A DNA stretch of 64,000 nucleotides from an uncultured Bacteroidales bacterium (GTDB lineage: Bacteria > Bacteroidota > Bacteroidia > Bacteroidales > UBA932). Numbering within the stretch: position 1 is the first letter of the stretch; every line of letters begins with the position of its first letter. The position numbers and the translations under genes are program-made. Location: NCBI GenBank assembly GCA_944326305.1, contig CALVDL010000002.1:1-64000 (forward strand). The letters are read 5' to 3'. The notes under the pieces were generated by a model, which ran no database searches, was not told where the DNA came from, and worked only from the letters and a program-made list of their open reading frames with translations. Positions 55,392-62,648 of this stretch are shown in pieces.

Positions 55392-55416
55392 TATCGTCAA
55401 ACAAATCAGAAGTTCT

Positions 55417-55593
55417 ATGAAATCAAGTGAATTTCACCGGTTCATCCAGATTAACGGATGGAGGGAAGTGAGGCAGGCCGGGAGCCACATAATTTATGAA
55501 AAGGCCGGCAGACAGATTACGGTTCCTTACCATGGAAGCAAGGAAATGAAAAAAGGTCTGGTATTGAAAATCAAAAAAGAAATGGGGCTGTAA
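55417..55593 (+). CDS. hicA: HicA family mRNA interferase toxin
   Basis: The 58-residue protein is a small basic double-stranded-RNA-binding-like domain with the HicA pattern GSHIIYEKAGRQITVPYHG, where the His is catalytic. It cleaves mRNA when not bound by HicB. The start is the ATG at 55417; upstream in-frame codons are AT-rich promoter DNA. hicB follows after 28 bp. Confidence 0.9.
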   Translation: MKSSEFHRFIQINGWREVRQAGSHIIYEKAGRQITVPYHGSKEMKKGLVLKIKKEMGL

Positions 55594-55621
55594 GCCCCTT
55601 TCTTTTAAAACATATGAAGTT

Positions 55622-56032
55622 ATGGAAAAAGTAAAGGTTATTATTGACAGGTCCAAAGACGGTACATACAATGTGTACTGTGAAGATACACCGTCATTCT
55701 TCGGAATGGGGGACACTATAGAAGAGGCAAAATCGGAAATGCTTGAAACTATAAGGATCACTAAGGAGGAAATCGGCAAAGAGCATTCTGCCGTCTGGCC
55801 AAGCTGGATGGATACGGAATATGAATTCGAATATAAGTTTGATGTCCAGGGGCTTCTTGAATATTACGCCGGGATTATAACTCCTACAGCACTCGGCAAG
55901 CTTGCCGGCATAAATACAAAACAGATGTGGAATTATATGCATGGTGTCGCCAAACCGCGCAAAGCGCAGATAGAGAAGATCGAGACCGCTCTGCATAGAC
56001 TCGGCCATGAACTTATAAATACCTCTTTCTGA
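55622..56032 (+). CDS. hicB: HicB family antitoxin with C-terminal helix-turn-helix
   Basis: The 136-residue antitoxin has an N-terminal HicB fold (residues 1-~65, DGTYNVYCEDTPSFFGMGDT) that masks HicA. A C-terminal HTH-type DNA-binding segment (~85-130, TPTALGKLAGINTKQMWNYMHG) should bind the repeats upstream. It lies in the prophage just left of the lysis genes and may act in phage maintenance. Confidence 0.9.
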   Translation: MEKVKVIIDRSKDGTYNVYCEDTPSFFGMGDTIEEAKSEMLETIRITKEEIGKEHSAVWPSWMDTEYEFEYKFDVQGLLEYYAGIITPTALGKLAGINTKQMWNYMHGVAKPRKAQIEKIETALHRLGHELINTSF

Positions 56033-56060
56033 TTTGTTTGACAGCTTTCTTAAAGAGGAA

Positions 56061-56092
56061 GGGGCATCCGGTGACGGGTGCTCCTGTTTTGT
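56061..56092 (+). terminator. Terminator after hicB
   Basis: Arms GGGGCATCC and GGGTGCTCC form a 9-bp stem with two G-T pairs, followed by TGTTTTGT. About 30 bp after the hicB stop. Confidence 0.65.
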
Positions 56093-56094
56093 CT

Positions 56095-56119
56095 AAAGTT
56101 GCCTAAATACGGCAACTTT
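56095..56119 (-). terminator. Terminator at end of the phage late operon
   Basis: Perfect arms AAAGTTGCC and GGCAACTTT with a 7-base loop, next to A/T-rich DNA. It lies between the convergent hicB and spanin genes and could serve both. Confidence 0.65.
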
Positions 56120-56127
56120 ATTTTCAA

Positions 56128-56589
56128 TCATCTTCGGATGAATCTGATTAGTAAAAAAATCAGTATTCCAGCCAAAGTGATCCTTCCCAGCACCATTGAG
56201 AATGACTGCCAGGCCGTCAGATCCCTCGGGACGGTCACGGTATTGGTCTGGATGCGGATGGCATATCCCTTTTCTGAATGAAGTCTGGTCGGGAGTTTAA
56301 CATTGACCGGCAACAGCGGCTCAGACTTGTTCTGCAGTGTATGGAATAAGGTACCATTGTCAATCCAAGCTGCAGATCTGGCGATGCTTGTTTCCAGGAC
56401 GGATGTGTCATTATCCGGCAGCCTGGCTTCAGAAGACTCCTGGGGAAGTTGTACCATTATGATACTGTCCCGGAATATGATGGAATCGCGGATAATGACC
56501 GCTGTGGAATCAGTTGTGGCGACTATGTGTCTTGTTGCTGTGCATCCGATAAAAAGGACACTGACAAAACTAAATAACAAAACCTTCAT
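56128..56589 (-). CDS. Putative unimolecular spanin (u-spanin)
   Basis: The 153-residue protein carries a lipoprotein signal (LFSFVSVLFIGC) and a C-terminal membrane helix (GRITLAGILIFLLIRFIRR), with a polar linker between. A lipidated N-terminus and a C-terminal membrane segment are the hallmark of u-spanins, which fuse or disrupt the inner and outer membranes at the end of lysis. It is the third gene of the lysis set (holin, amidase, spanin). No sequence family is recognised. Confidence 0.65.
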   Translation of the reverse strand: MKVLLFSFVSVLFIGCTATRHIVATTDSTAVIIRDSIIFRDSIIMVQLPQESSEARLPDNDTSVLETSIARSAAWIDNGTLFHTLQNKSEPLLPVNVKLPTRLHSEKGYAIRIQTNTVTVPRDLTAWQSFSMVLGRITLAGILIFLLIRFIRR

Positions 56590-56601
56590 AGATTGGAATG
56601 A

Positions 56602-57219
56602 TTAAAAATAAGGATTGTACTTTGCAGTCCCGTCAATTAGAGACTTGATAGTTTTATAATGTATTAACGCACATCGATCACGGCCTTCCCGGGTCATCAG
56701 GAAACGGCAGTCTTTCTTAGTGTCAATAAAAAAGTTCTCGCTCAAGACAGCCGGGCATTTCGTGTGTTTCAATATATAGAACTGACTCTCCTTGTCCGGA
56801 TCTCCGTCGCTATAATCGCTGCGGATCTTCCAGCCATCCGGAGCGAATTCCAGTTCCGCCTGTCTGGCAAGTTCGCTTGCAATCAGATCGGCTTCTGTCT
56901 GCCCGACGCTGGTATAACATTCCCAGCCGGTCCCGCCTCCGGCATTGGCATGGATACTGAATAAAACAGCCGATTCGTATTTATCGTAAAGCTCATTTGC
57001 TCGGCCGCATCTGTCAGGCAAGGGGATATCCTTTTGCTCCGGAACCAGTATAAAATGCCTGATGCCGTCCGCTTTCAATAACAGGCTGATTCTCCTGACG
57101 ACGTCCCGGTTGAATTCATATTCAAATAACTGTGATCCATCCGGCCACACCGGAGACCGTTTTCCTGGAGTATCGGAACCATGCCCATTATCCAGGATAG
57201 GAATAATATTCTGTTTCAT
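56602..57219 (-). CDS. Phage N-acetylmuramoyl-L-alanine amidase (endolysin)
   Basis: The 205-residue enzyme is an Amidase_3-type zinc hydrolase. The metal-site motifs are DNGHGSDTPGKRS, EYEFNRDVVRR, SIHANAGGGTGW and ENFFIDTK. It cleaves the bond between MurNAc and the peptide stem, opening the cell wall after holin action. Its start overlaps the holin stop by 4 bases, showing translational coupling. No signal peptide. Confidence 0.9.
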   Translation of the reverse strand: MKQNIIPILDNGHGSDTPGKRSPVWPDGSQLFEYEFNRDVVRRISLLLKADGIRHFILVPEQKDIPLPDRCGRANELYDKYESAVLFSIHANAGGGTGWECYTSVGQTEADLIASELARQAELEFAPDGWKIRSDYSDGDPDKESQFYILKHTKCPAVLSENFFIDTKKDCRFLMTREGRDRCALIHYKTIKSLIDGTAKYNPYF

Positions 57220-57671
57220 CTGGTTGTCTCCTGTTTTCCTGATTTTATCAATGTTATGATCTTTCTCGCATCCTTTTCATCGGCACAGCTTATGATCTTA
57301 TCCACCATGTCAATGATACCAGCCGCAGAGCTGCGTTTTTTCTTAAGATTTTCAATAACGCTCTTGCCTTCAATGAGCAGTACGCCCAGCGTTACCAGTA
57401 CGCACGCATAGGGCAGTTCGTACCACGGGAAAAATATCCCGAGTATATCGATCAGGACGGCGAATATCACCACCCTGATATAATCGATAACTTTCCTGAC
57501 AGTCTTCCTTAACGAATGGCTGCGGATTCTCTCCTTGTTTGTCCTGGCGGCATCGATCCCTGTCCACATGTCAATGAGGGCAGCCACAACAACCAGCACG
57601 CAACAGACAAAAATTATTGTAATGCCGCGCATGACATCCTGTGTAACGTATGACTCTATCATTTCCATCAT
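57216..57671 (-). CDS. Phage holin
   Basis: The 151-residue protein has two to three hydrophobic helices (about residues 16-38, 64-82 and 86-102) and a charged C-terminal tail (RKIITLIKSGKQETTR). The SLRKTVRKVIDYIRVVIF segment suggests the Bacteroidetes phage_holin_4 type family. It would open the inner membrane and release the amidase. Start overlaps the stop of the small upstream ORF (ATGA) and its end overlaps the endolysin. Confidence 0.85.
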   Translation of the reverse strand: MMEMIESYVTQDVMRGITIIFVCCVLVVVAALIDMWTGIDAARTNKERIRSHSLRKTVRKVIDYIRVVIFAVLIDILGIFFPWYELPYACVLVTLGVLLIEGKSVIENLKKKRSSAAGIIDMVDKIISCADEKDARKIITLIKSGKQETTR

Positions 57672-57814
57672 TTTAAATACAACATTATCTTTACTCCTGA
57701 TTCATATTCTTCTATTACGACTAACCAGTATTTTGCAAGCTCCTGTATAAGGGCTACATCAATATCCGGCAATATCAACACCGATTCAGGTTGTCCCGCA
57801 TTATCTGATCCCAT
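57668..57814 (-). CDS. 48-residue ORF between reverse transcriptase and holin
   Basis: The ORF MGSDNAGQPE...VKIMLYLK starts inside the last codons of the reverse transcriptase gene (57801-57814) and its TGA overlaps the holin ATG, making a chain of overlapping starts and stops. The product is acidic with an amphipathic C-terminal segment (LIQELAKYWLVVIEEY). It has no signal peptide. The tight overlaps argue that it is translated, but I recognise no family. Confidence 0.5.
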   Translation of the reverse strand: MGSDNAGQPESVLILPDIDVALIQELAKYWLVVIEEYESGVKIMLYLK

Positions 57815-58985
57815 CCTGTATCCTTTGTAATGTCACTGTTCGTTTACGGTATTTTTTCTTGATGGCCACTACCTCGTAGTGACCTCTGATATAAATCCAC
57901 TCAAAACAATGGATATCTATTTGGCGAAGTATTTTCTTTCTTATATTATATTCATTCCCATGCCTGAGAAAACCCAGGTAGCTATTAATGCTACATACAG
58001 CATGTTCTATTTCCTCTATATTTCCGGCTTTGTTCAGCCTGAGCACGGCTTTGACGAAATTTGACACCGTCCGGCTTCCTGCATATTTCCGATTACATTT
58101 TATTACGCTGCCGGTAAAGGCTACTCCCTTTGTATAGTGCTGGAAATAAAACTTTGTGGGGCTTAGCTTCAGACCGTATCCTGCCAACAGTTTCCTGATT
58201 TTCGGAACAGCCTCCAACAGCCTACCCTTATCTGCATCTATGATATACAGATCATCAACATATCTGCCCGTATAAACGAAACCCATATCTTTCAGTATAT
58301 ACCAATCCAGAACGTTCAACAGAAAATTGGCAAAGAGTTGGGCCCAAAGATTACCTATTGCAACGCCTTTATTCTCGCCGTTGGTAAACAATGATTTGTT
58401 TGTGGGCAAATGTGTCCAATAGCTTGTCGGGCTATGCCGTTCGCAATTCTGCTCGGGTGCATGCAGTACTACGGTTCCGCACAGATACCGCAAGTCATCA
58501 ATATCTTCTCCTTTATAATATCGGCGAATAAAAGCATCAATCATCTTTGCCAGCATTAATCTGTCTATAGACATGAAAAAGCTCTGCAGGTCCAGTTTCA
58601 TGATATAGCAGTCTTGTGTGTAATTGTCGCTACATACCCTTATATCATTATAAAGCATTTCGGCTCCGAACATCTGCCCCTTACCCTTTCTGCAGTTGAA
58701 AGTCCGCGGACTGAAAACACTTTCAAACAAAGGTTCAAGCCGCAAGGATATCAGATGATGTACTATCCTATCTTCAAAAGCAGCAGCAAATACCTCTCGA
58801 TAACGGGGACGAGGAACGACAAAACAGATAGATTTGCCTGGCAAATATGTTCGGTTGTTTATGCGATTCTTAAGGGCAATAAGCTTGCTCTCATAATCCA
58901 ATTCATAAGTCACTGCGCTAGCAGTTCTTCTCTTTTTGCGCCGGCAATCATAATATGCCTCCAACATATCTTCAGTAGTCATCAT
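57801..58985 (-). CDS. DGR reverse transcriptase
   Basis: The 394-residue protein is a group II-intron-like reverse transcriptase of the diversity-generating retroelement type. Motif positions, counted from the ATG at 58985, are KLDLQSFFMSID (130-141), IGNLWAQ (210-216), and the catalytic YVDD (242-245). The IGNLxxQ motif is the DGR form of the usual QGxxxSP. It has no maturase or endonuclease domain. It would copy the TR RNA with adenine-directed errors. The ATG at 58985 is used; the frame stays open through the template repeat upstream. Confidence 0.9.
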   Translation of the reverse strand: MMTTEDMLEAYYDCRRKKRRTASAVTYELDYESKLIALKNRINNRTYLPGKSICFVVPRPRYREVFAAAFEDRIVHHLISLRLEPLFESVFSPRTFNCRKGKGQMFGAEMLYNDIRVCSDNYTQDCYIMKLDLQSFFMSIDRLMLAKMIDAFIRRYYKGEDIDDLRYLCGTVVLHAPEQNCERHSPTSYWTHLPTNKSLFTNGENKGVAIGNLWAQLFANFLLNVLDWYILKDMGFVYTGRYVDDLYIIDADKGRLLEAVPKIRKLLAGYGLKLSPTKFYFQHYTKGVAFTGSVIKCNRKYAGSRTVSNFVKAVLRLNKAGNIEEIEHAVCSINSYLGFLRHGNEYNIRKKILRQIDIHCFEWIYIRGHYEVVAIKKKYRKRTVTLQRIQDGIR

Positions 58986-59012
58986 TCCGCATATTTTGGT
59001 GATCTGTAAAAG

Positions 59013-59118
59013 TGCCGAAACCGGCCTGATCCTGCCCTGGTTCGACGCCTTAGTGTTCCAGTTGTTCGCGTTGCCATTTGACAAGTTGAGATTCCAGGCG
59101 TTCGTCGAACTGGCCTCA
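59013..59118 (-). repeat. DGR template repeat (TR)
   Basis: A 106-base copy of the 3' end of the target gene, located between avd and the reverse transcriptase. On the coding strand it is rich in AAC/AAT codons at the positions that vary in the VR. The block at 59014-59040 is identical to VR, and the rest differs only at adenines of this strand. Confidence 0.95.
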
Positions 59119-59205
59119 CAACCGTGTACCACTTTACCTTACGGTCTTAACTATAAATGATAGTAGTGGTCCATTTTTACAGATAACTTGCTCTCCCGGT
59201 CAACC

Positions 59206-59616
59206 TTAGTCTCCCGGTTCAGGCATATACTCGTTATCCTTCTTGTCGTCAATTTTCAATAATGAGTTCTTCCATGCGGTAGATTGTTTGCCGATTGTGT
59301 CCATTATCTCGATGATATCTGCATGTCTGCCTCTTCCTTGAATCCATTTTCTTTCACCGGCAATCCGTATAAGCAATTTCAGGACCTCAAAGTCCGACTG
59401 GAAATCTATCAGATGTTGTATTCTGATGCACCTGTCTTTATTTATATAAGCTGCAGATATCTCTTTTATAAGAGATACCCCAAGTTCGTGCATCTTGCTC
59501 CCGATACTGAATTTAAACGACCGTGGAAAATTAATTGTAATATCCAATATTGCATCCATTAATCTTCTGCAGTCCAGGTATATCTGAGTGTTTGCTACCA
59601 GTTTTGATTTCTTCAT
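59206..59616 (-). CDS. avd: DGR accessory variability determinant (Avd)
   Basis: The 136-residue protein is nearly all helical, with the layout of the four-helix-bundle Avd/23S intervening-sequence family (LVANTQIYLDCRRLMDAILD, then MHELGVSLIKEISAAYI). Avd forms a pentamer, binds RT and the TR RNA and is required for mutagenic homing. Location between target and RT is typical. The C-terminal tail is charged (KIDDKKDNEYMPEPGD). Confidence 0.87.
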   Translation of the reverse strand: MKKSKLVANTQIYLDCRRLMDAILDITINFPRSFKFSIGSKMHELGVSLIKEISAAYINKDRCIRIQHLIDFQSDFEVLKLLIRIAGERKWIQGRGRHADIIEIMDTIGKQSTAWKNSLLKIDDKKDNEYMPEPGD

Positions 59617-59640
59617 TGATTATACGTTTGGTGTGGAAAA

Positions 59641-59666
59641 GTCAGCGCGGATCAAACCGCGCTGAC
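59641..59666 (-). other. Hairpin/cruciform element downstream of VR
   Basis: Perfect 10-bp arms GTCAGCGCGG and CCGCGCTGAC with a 6-base loop, 33 bp beyond the VR. DGRs such as that of Bordetella phage BPP-1 use a similar hairpin near the 3' end of the variable region. On the minus strand it is followed by TTTT, so it might also act as a terminator for the target gene. Confidence 0.75.
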
Positions 59667-59687
59667 AAAAAGATTAACTACTGACCG

Positions 59688-60449
59688 TTAATTTAAAAAT
59701 GCCGAAACCGGCCTGATCCTGCCCTGGCGCGACGCCTTAGCGCCCCAGGTGCCCGCGTCGCCATCGGACAAGCCGAGATACCAGGCGTCCGCCGAACTGG
59801 CCTCAGTGCTTGTCCAATACCAGTTTTCCTGAAGTTGAGCGGCACCATTGATAAGAGACAATGCATGATTAATCTTTTTCATATTGGCGAAGATCATCAT
59901 CATTTCGCCTAAAGATGGCAACCACCATCGCCCGGCCGTCAGACCTTTCCCGTTGGCATTTACTCTGGAATATGCTGCGCAGAACCCCGGAGCGTAACTT
60001 TCGGTATTGCATTCCGGGTGAGTAATCTGAGCCGCAGTGCTTGACTTTCCGGCCCAATCGTTTAATGCCGTCAGCCTATCGCTTGTAGTCGTCCCTTCGC
60101 CAGCTACAGCTGCGCTACTCCAAGTTAAAGTGGCTTCTGTAGGAGATACAACCAGCATCTTACCCCCTTCTACTATCATTACTCCTTCAGCTATTTCGCC
60201 ACTGTTTTGATAGCCGGTCCATTGGTCTGGTCTTACAGCCAGCGGATAATCATCACTGTTCCTGTGAAACATCACGAACACTCCATCCTCGATGGCATTC
60301 AGGTCTGTTCCGCCAAGCATCGCCGACTTGAGGTCGGATAATTTGATTTTTGTTATACCTCCGTTCCCGTCTGTCAGTATCAGGAACTGTGAAGCGTCCA
60401 TGGTAACAACCGACGGGACGCTTGCCAATGTTTTTGTCTTTTTTGCCAT
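59688..60449 (-). CDS. DGR target protein with C-type-lectin-like domain
   Basis: The 253-residue protein has an N-terminal segment (to about 100) and a C-terminal lectin-type fold (about 120-253) with GRWWLPSLGEMMMIFANM and WYWTSTEASS. The variable repeat forms residues 216-250. Eleven codons there differ from the template, at positions 220, 221, 224, 226, 229, 231, 233, 234, 236, 237 and 241. This domain is the binding face of DGR targets, so it likely contacts a host receptor or another ligand. It ends the tail-gene cluster, implying a tail or tip protein. Confidence 0.93.
   Translation of the reverse strand: MAKKTKTLASVPSVVTMDASQFLILTDGNGGITKIKLSDLKSAMLGGTDLNAIEDGVFVMFHRNSDDYPLAVRPDQWTGYQNSGEIAEGVMIVEGGKMLVVSPTEATLTWSSAAVAGEGTTTSDRLTALNDWAGKSSTAAQITHPECNTESYAPGFCAAYSRVNANGKGLTAGRWWLPSLGEMMMIFANMKKINHALSLINGAAQLQENWYWTSTEASSADAWYLGLSDGDAGTWGAKASRQGRIRPVSAFLN
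59700..59805 (-). repeat. DGR variable repeat (VR)
   Basis: The 3' part of the target gene, aligned one-to-one with the TR at an offset of 687 bases. Sixteen mismatches, all at adenines of the TR coding strand. The invariant 27-base block at its 3' end (59701-59727) is the candidate initiation site of mutagenic homing. Confidence 0.95.
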
Positions 60450-60462
60450 AATGCTAATTTAT

Positions 60463-61233
60463 TTACATATCACTGCGAATAGTCTGATATAACCATAGCG
60501 TACCTCCGCCGTTATTATATCCTATAAGTTCATACCACCCCACAAGTACGATGGAAGTTTCCTGGTCACGAAAATAGTCGCCACTCTCTGACAAAAAGCG
60601 GTCAGCCGGACTTTCTCCTGTTAATGTCATTGGCATATAGGTCTTTGTGATTTGTGGATTAAAAACCACGACTCGCATAAATTCCCCTTCGGCCAAACTT
60701 GGCAACACGCAAGAACCTGAACCATATACAAACGAACAGCCCAGTTTTCCGTCGGTAACGACGTTAGCCTTGTATCTCAGCTGTGCGACGGTAAGATTGC
60801 CCGTTACGGATACATCTTCGAAGTCTCCGGTCCTGCAAGTAACTTTTCCGTCTTTGGCTTGAAACAGTACTTTACCGCTGCTGTCTTTCATCTCGATGGC
60901 GGTAACGCCAAGATTTTCCACCAGCGCATAAGTGGCCAGCAGTATTTTTGTTGCCACCAGTTCGATTTTGTCGCCAAGCTGCCAGTAGCCGTTATTCCGA
61001 TCGGTCGTGCTGCCGGGGTAATTGGAAGCAGTTTTGGCATGCGACTTCTTGCAGCTGTAGTAGTTGCCGTTATATAAAACTACATCTTTCCATTCGTCTC
61101 CGGAGACCCCGGCCTGGAAAGCATAGCCCACGATGCAGTCGCTCCACGCCTGCGGGCCGCGCAGTGTCGCTCCCCGTTCTCCCTTCTCTCCCTGCTTAAG
61201 GAATTTAACCACTTGTGTTCGGGTAGTACTCAT
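60463..61233 (-). CDS. Phage tail-fibre-like protein with a short collagen-like stretch
   Basis: The 256-residue protein starts with a collagen-like run (GEKGERGATLRGPQ), then a carbohydrate-binding-like segment with aromatic residues (GDEWKDVVLYNGNYYSCKKSH, YWQLGDKIEL), then beta-strand-rich sequence. This layout is common in phage tail fibres. It begins 5 bp after the upstream gene, and the target gene follows after 13 bp, so it belongs to the same operon. The ATG at 61233 is preferred to an in-frame TTG two codons earlier. Confidence 0.72.
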   Translation of the reverse strand: MSTTRTQVVKFLKQGEKGERGATLRGPQAWSDCIVGYAFQAGVSGDEWKDVVLYNGNYYSCKKSHAKTASNYPGSTTDRNNGYWQLGDKIELVATKILLATYALVENLGVTAIEMKDSSGKVLFQAKDGKVTCRTGDFEDVSVTGNLTVAQLRYKANVVTDGKLGCSFVYGSGSCVLPSLAEGEFMRVVVFNPQITKTYMPMTLTGESPADRFLSESGDYFRDQETSIVLVGWYELIGYNNGGGTLWLYQTIRSDM

Positions 61234-61235
61234 AA

Positions 61236-62279
61236 TCAATCAACGCTTGTTATTGTCACCGAGACATCACCTCCTGCCTGCTGGCAGTGGGCGCGTGTCA
61301 CGGTCTGGCTCGCTTTCGGAACATCGCGGTCGGTGTTCAGATACACGCCTGCCGCGTCTTTCAGTACGAAATAGAACTGCGTATCCAGAGCTTTTGTCCC
61401 TGTCCCGCGTTTCACTACCACCGGAGTATATGTCACCTCGCCGTTGCCTGTAGAATCCTCGGTAATGGTTTCGTCCTCTGGAATTGGATGCGGATCTATA
61501 TCATACGGATCGCTGGCATCCATCACACTCTGGATATCCGTACCTATTTCAGAGCCCGATCTATAGACATGCACCCTATATTCTCCATAAGTATCTATAT
61601 CAGCTGCGCTTACTGTAAGAGTCTGGCTTGTCTTTCCTGAAAGTTCCGTCCATCCGGTAGCGCCCATCTTCTCCCATTTGTATGTCAGGTTCTGGGAAAG
61701 GGCATTGCCGCTCTGGTATGCCATGGCCTTTAGTATACAGCTGCCGGACTTGTCTGTGATTACGAAATTCTTCGAGTCCCCTGCGGCAATGGTTACCCGA
61801 TAGCTGCTTCCTGTCGCCTGCTGGACAGGTATGGTATAGCTTGCCTGAATGCTATCGCTTTGGGTACCGTAGCTGACAGTGGCCACCATCTTGATCACAG
61901 CCGGTGCATATCCGGCCAAATCGACTATATTTTTCAATATCTGCAGACCATAATACAACTGGTCGCCGCTCGGTGCTACTGTCTTGAAATACCCGGCAAA
62001 TGTACCTGTAGAAACACCGCCGCTAAATGAAATCTTCTGGTCGTTGAAATAGTATTCCATCGCATCCGGATCAGCTACGCCCTCTGCCACCCGGCTGCTG
62101 GTACAGACGAAATACAGTATAGGTTTCAGTGTGGAAAAGTCGGGATATATAGCCGTGACATCGTCCTGCGTACCTTCGTATTCCTGGTAGACATCACCGT
62201 TCGGCGACATGATCACCGCTGTATATGTGCCAGCCTTGCTGATGAATTTGATTGTCCTGCTCGTGCTTGCCGTACTCAT
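61236..62279 (-). CDS. Phage tail/baseplate protein with Ig-like domain
   Basis: The 347-residue protein is rich in beta strands. A stretch near residues 160-245 (NLTYKWEKMGATGWTELSGK, SQTLTVSAADIDTYGEYRVHV) has the Trp and Tyr spacing of an Ig-like domain. No catalytic motif. The start overlaps the upstream 120-residue gene by 4 bases. The function is structural by context only. Confidence 0.7.
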   Translation of the reverse strand: MSTASTSRTIKFISKAGTYTAVIMSPNGDVYQEYEGTQDDVTAIYPDFSTLKPILYFVCTSSRVAEGVADPDAMEYYFNDQKISFSGGVSTGTFAGYFKTVAPSGDQLYYGLQILKNIVDLAGYAPAVIKMVATVSYGTQSDSIQASYTIPVQQATGSSYRVTIAAGDSKNFVITDKSGSCILKAMAYQSGNALSQNLTYKWEKMGATGWTELSGKTSQTLTVSAADIDTYGEYRVHVYRSGSEIGTDIQSVMDASDPYDIDPHPIPEDETITEDSTGNGEVTYTPVVVKRGTGTKALDTQFYFVLKDAAGVYLNTDRDVPKASQTVTRAHCQQAGGDVSVTITSVD

Positions 62280-62638
62280 GACATCTCCTCCATATTTTCT
62301 GCTTCATCGGCAGATGACTCTTCCTGTTCAGGAATTTCAATGTCAGTCATCGGATCATCCTCATGTTCCGGGGCAGGGCCGGATTCAATCACAAATCTGG
62401 GATCTGCAGCAACAGGTAATTCTCTGGAGACAGTCCCGTCCTGTTCTTCCCTGGCTTCATGTGCTCTCAAGGCAATTGCGCCGATCTGTATAAGTATCTG
62501 GGGAAGATCCGTCAATCGTCCGAAGGCGAGCATGTCCGCCTGCCACAATAGGTAATTTCCGTCCTTTACCACATTCCTGTCGTTGTCAAGATTCAGGAAC
62601 CTGGCTACTTTGGGATTTGCTTTAATGTAAAGTGCCAT
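62276..62638 (-). CDS. Phage protein of unknown function
   Basis: The 120-residue protein has a conserved-looking N-terminal part (ALYIKANPKVARFLNLDND) and an acidic, low-complexity C-terminus (PEHEDDPMTDIEIPEQEESS). No family recognised. Translationally coupled to the downstream Ig-like gene. Confidence 0.65.
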   Translation of the reverse strand: MALYIKANPKVARFLNLDNDRNVVKDGNYLLWQADMLAFGRLTDLPQILIQIGAIALRAHEAREEQDGTVSRELPVAADPRFVIESGPAPEHEDDPMTDIEIPEQEESSADEAENMEEMS

Positions 62639-62648
62639 TGTCAAATAT

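Noticed and set aside
57801-58985. Reverse transcriptase as a retron or group II intron protein
   Set aside because: A TR/VR pair, an avd gene and the IGNLxxQ motif are present, with no msr/msd-like RNA, maturase or endonuclease domain seen.
58986-59132. Reverse transcriptase starting at 59132 with a lectin-like N-terminal extension
   Set aside because: That segment is the template repeat; the RT family starts near the ATG at 58985. The open frame is listed as a finding only.
59641-59666. Hairpin only as a transcription terminator
   Set aside because: The position beside the VR fits a DGR homing hairpin; a terminator role is possible but the downstream avd and RT appear to be in the same operon.
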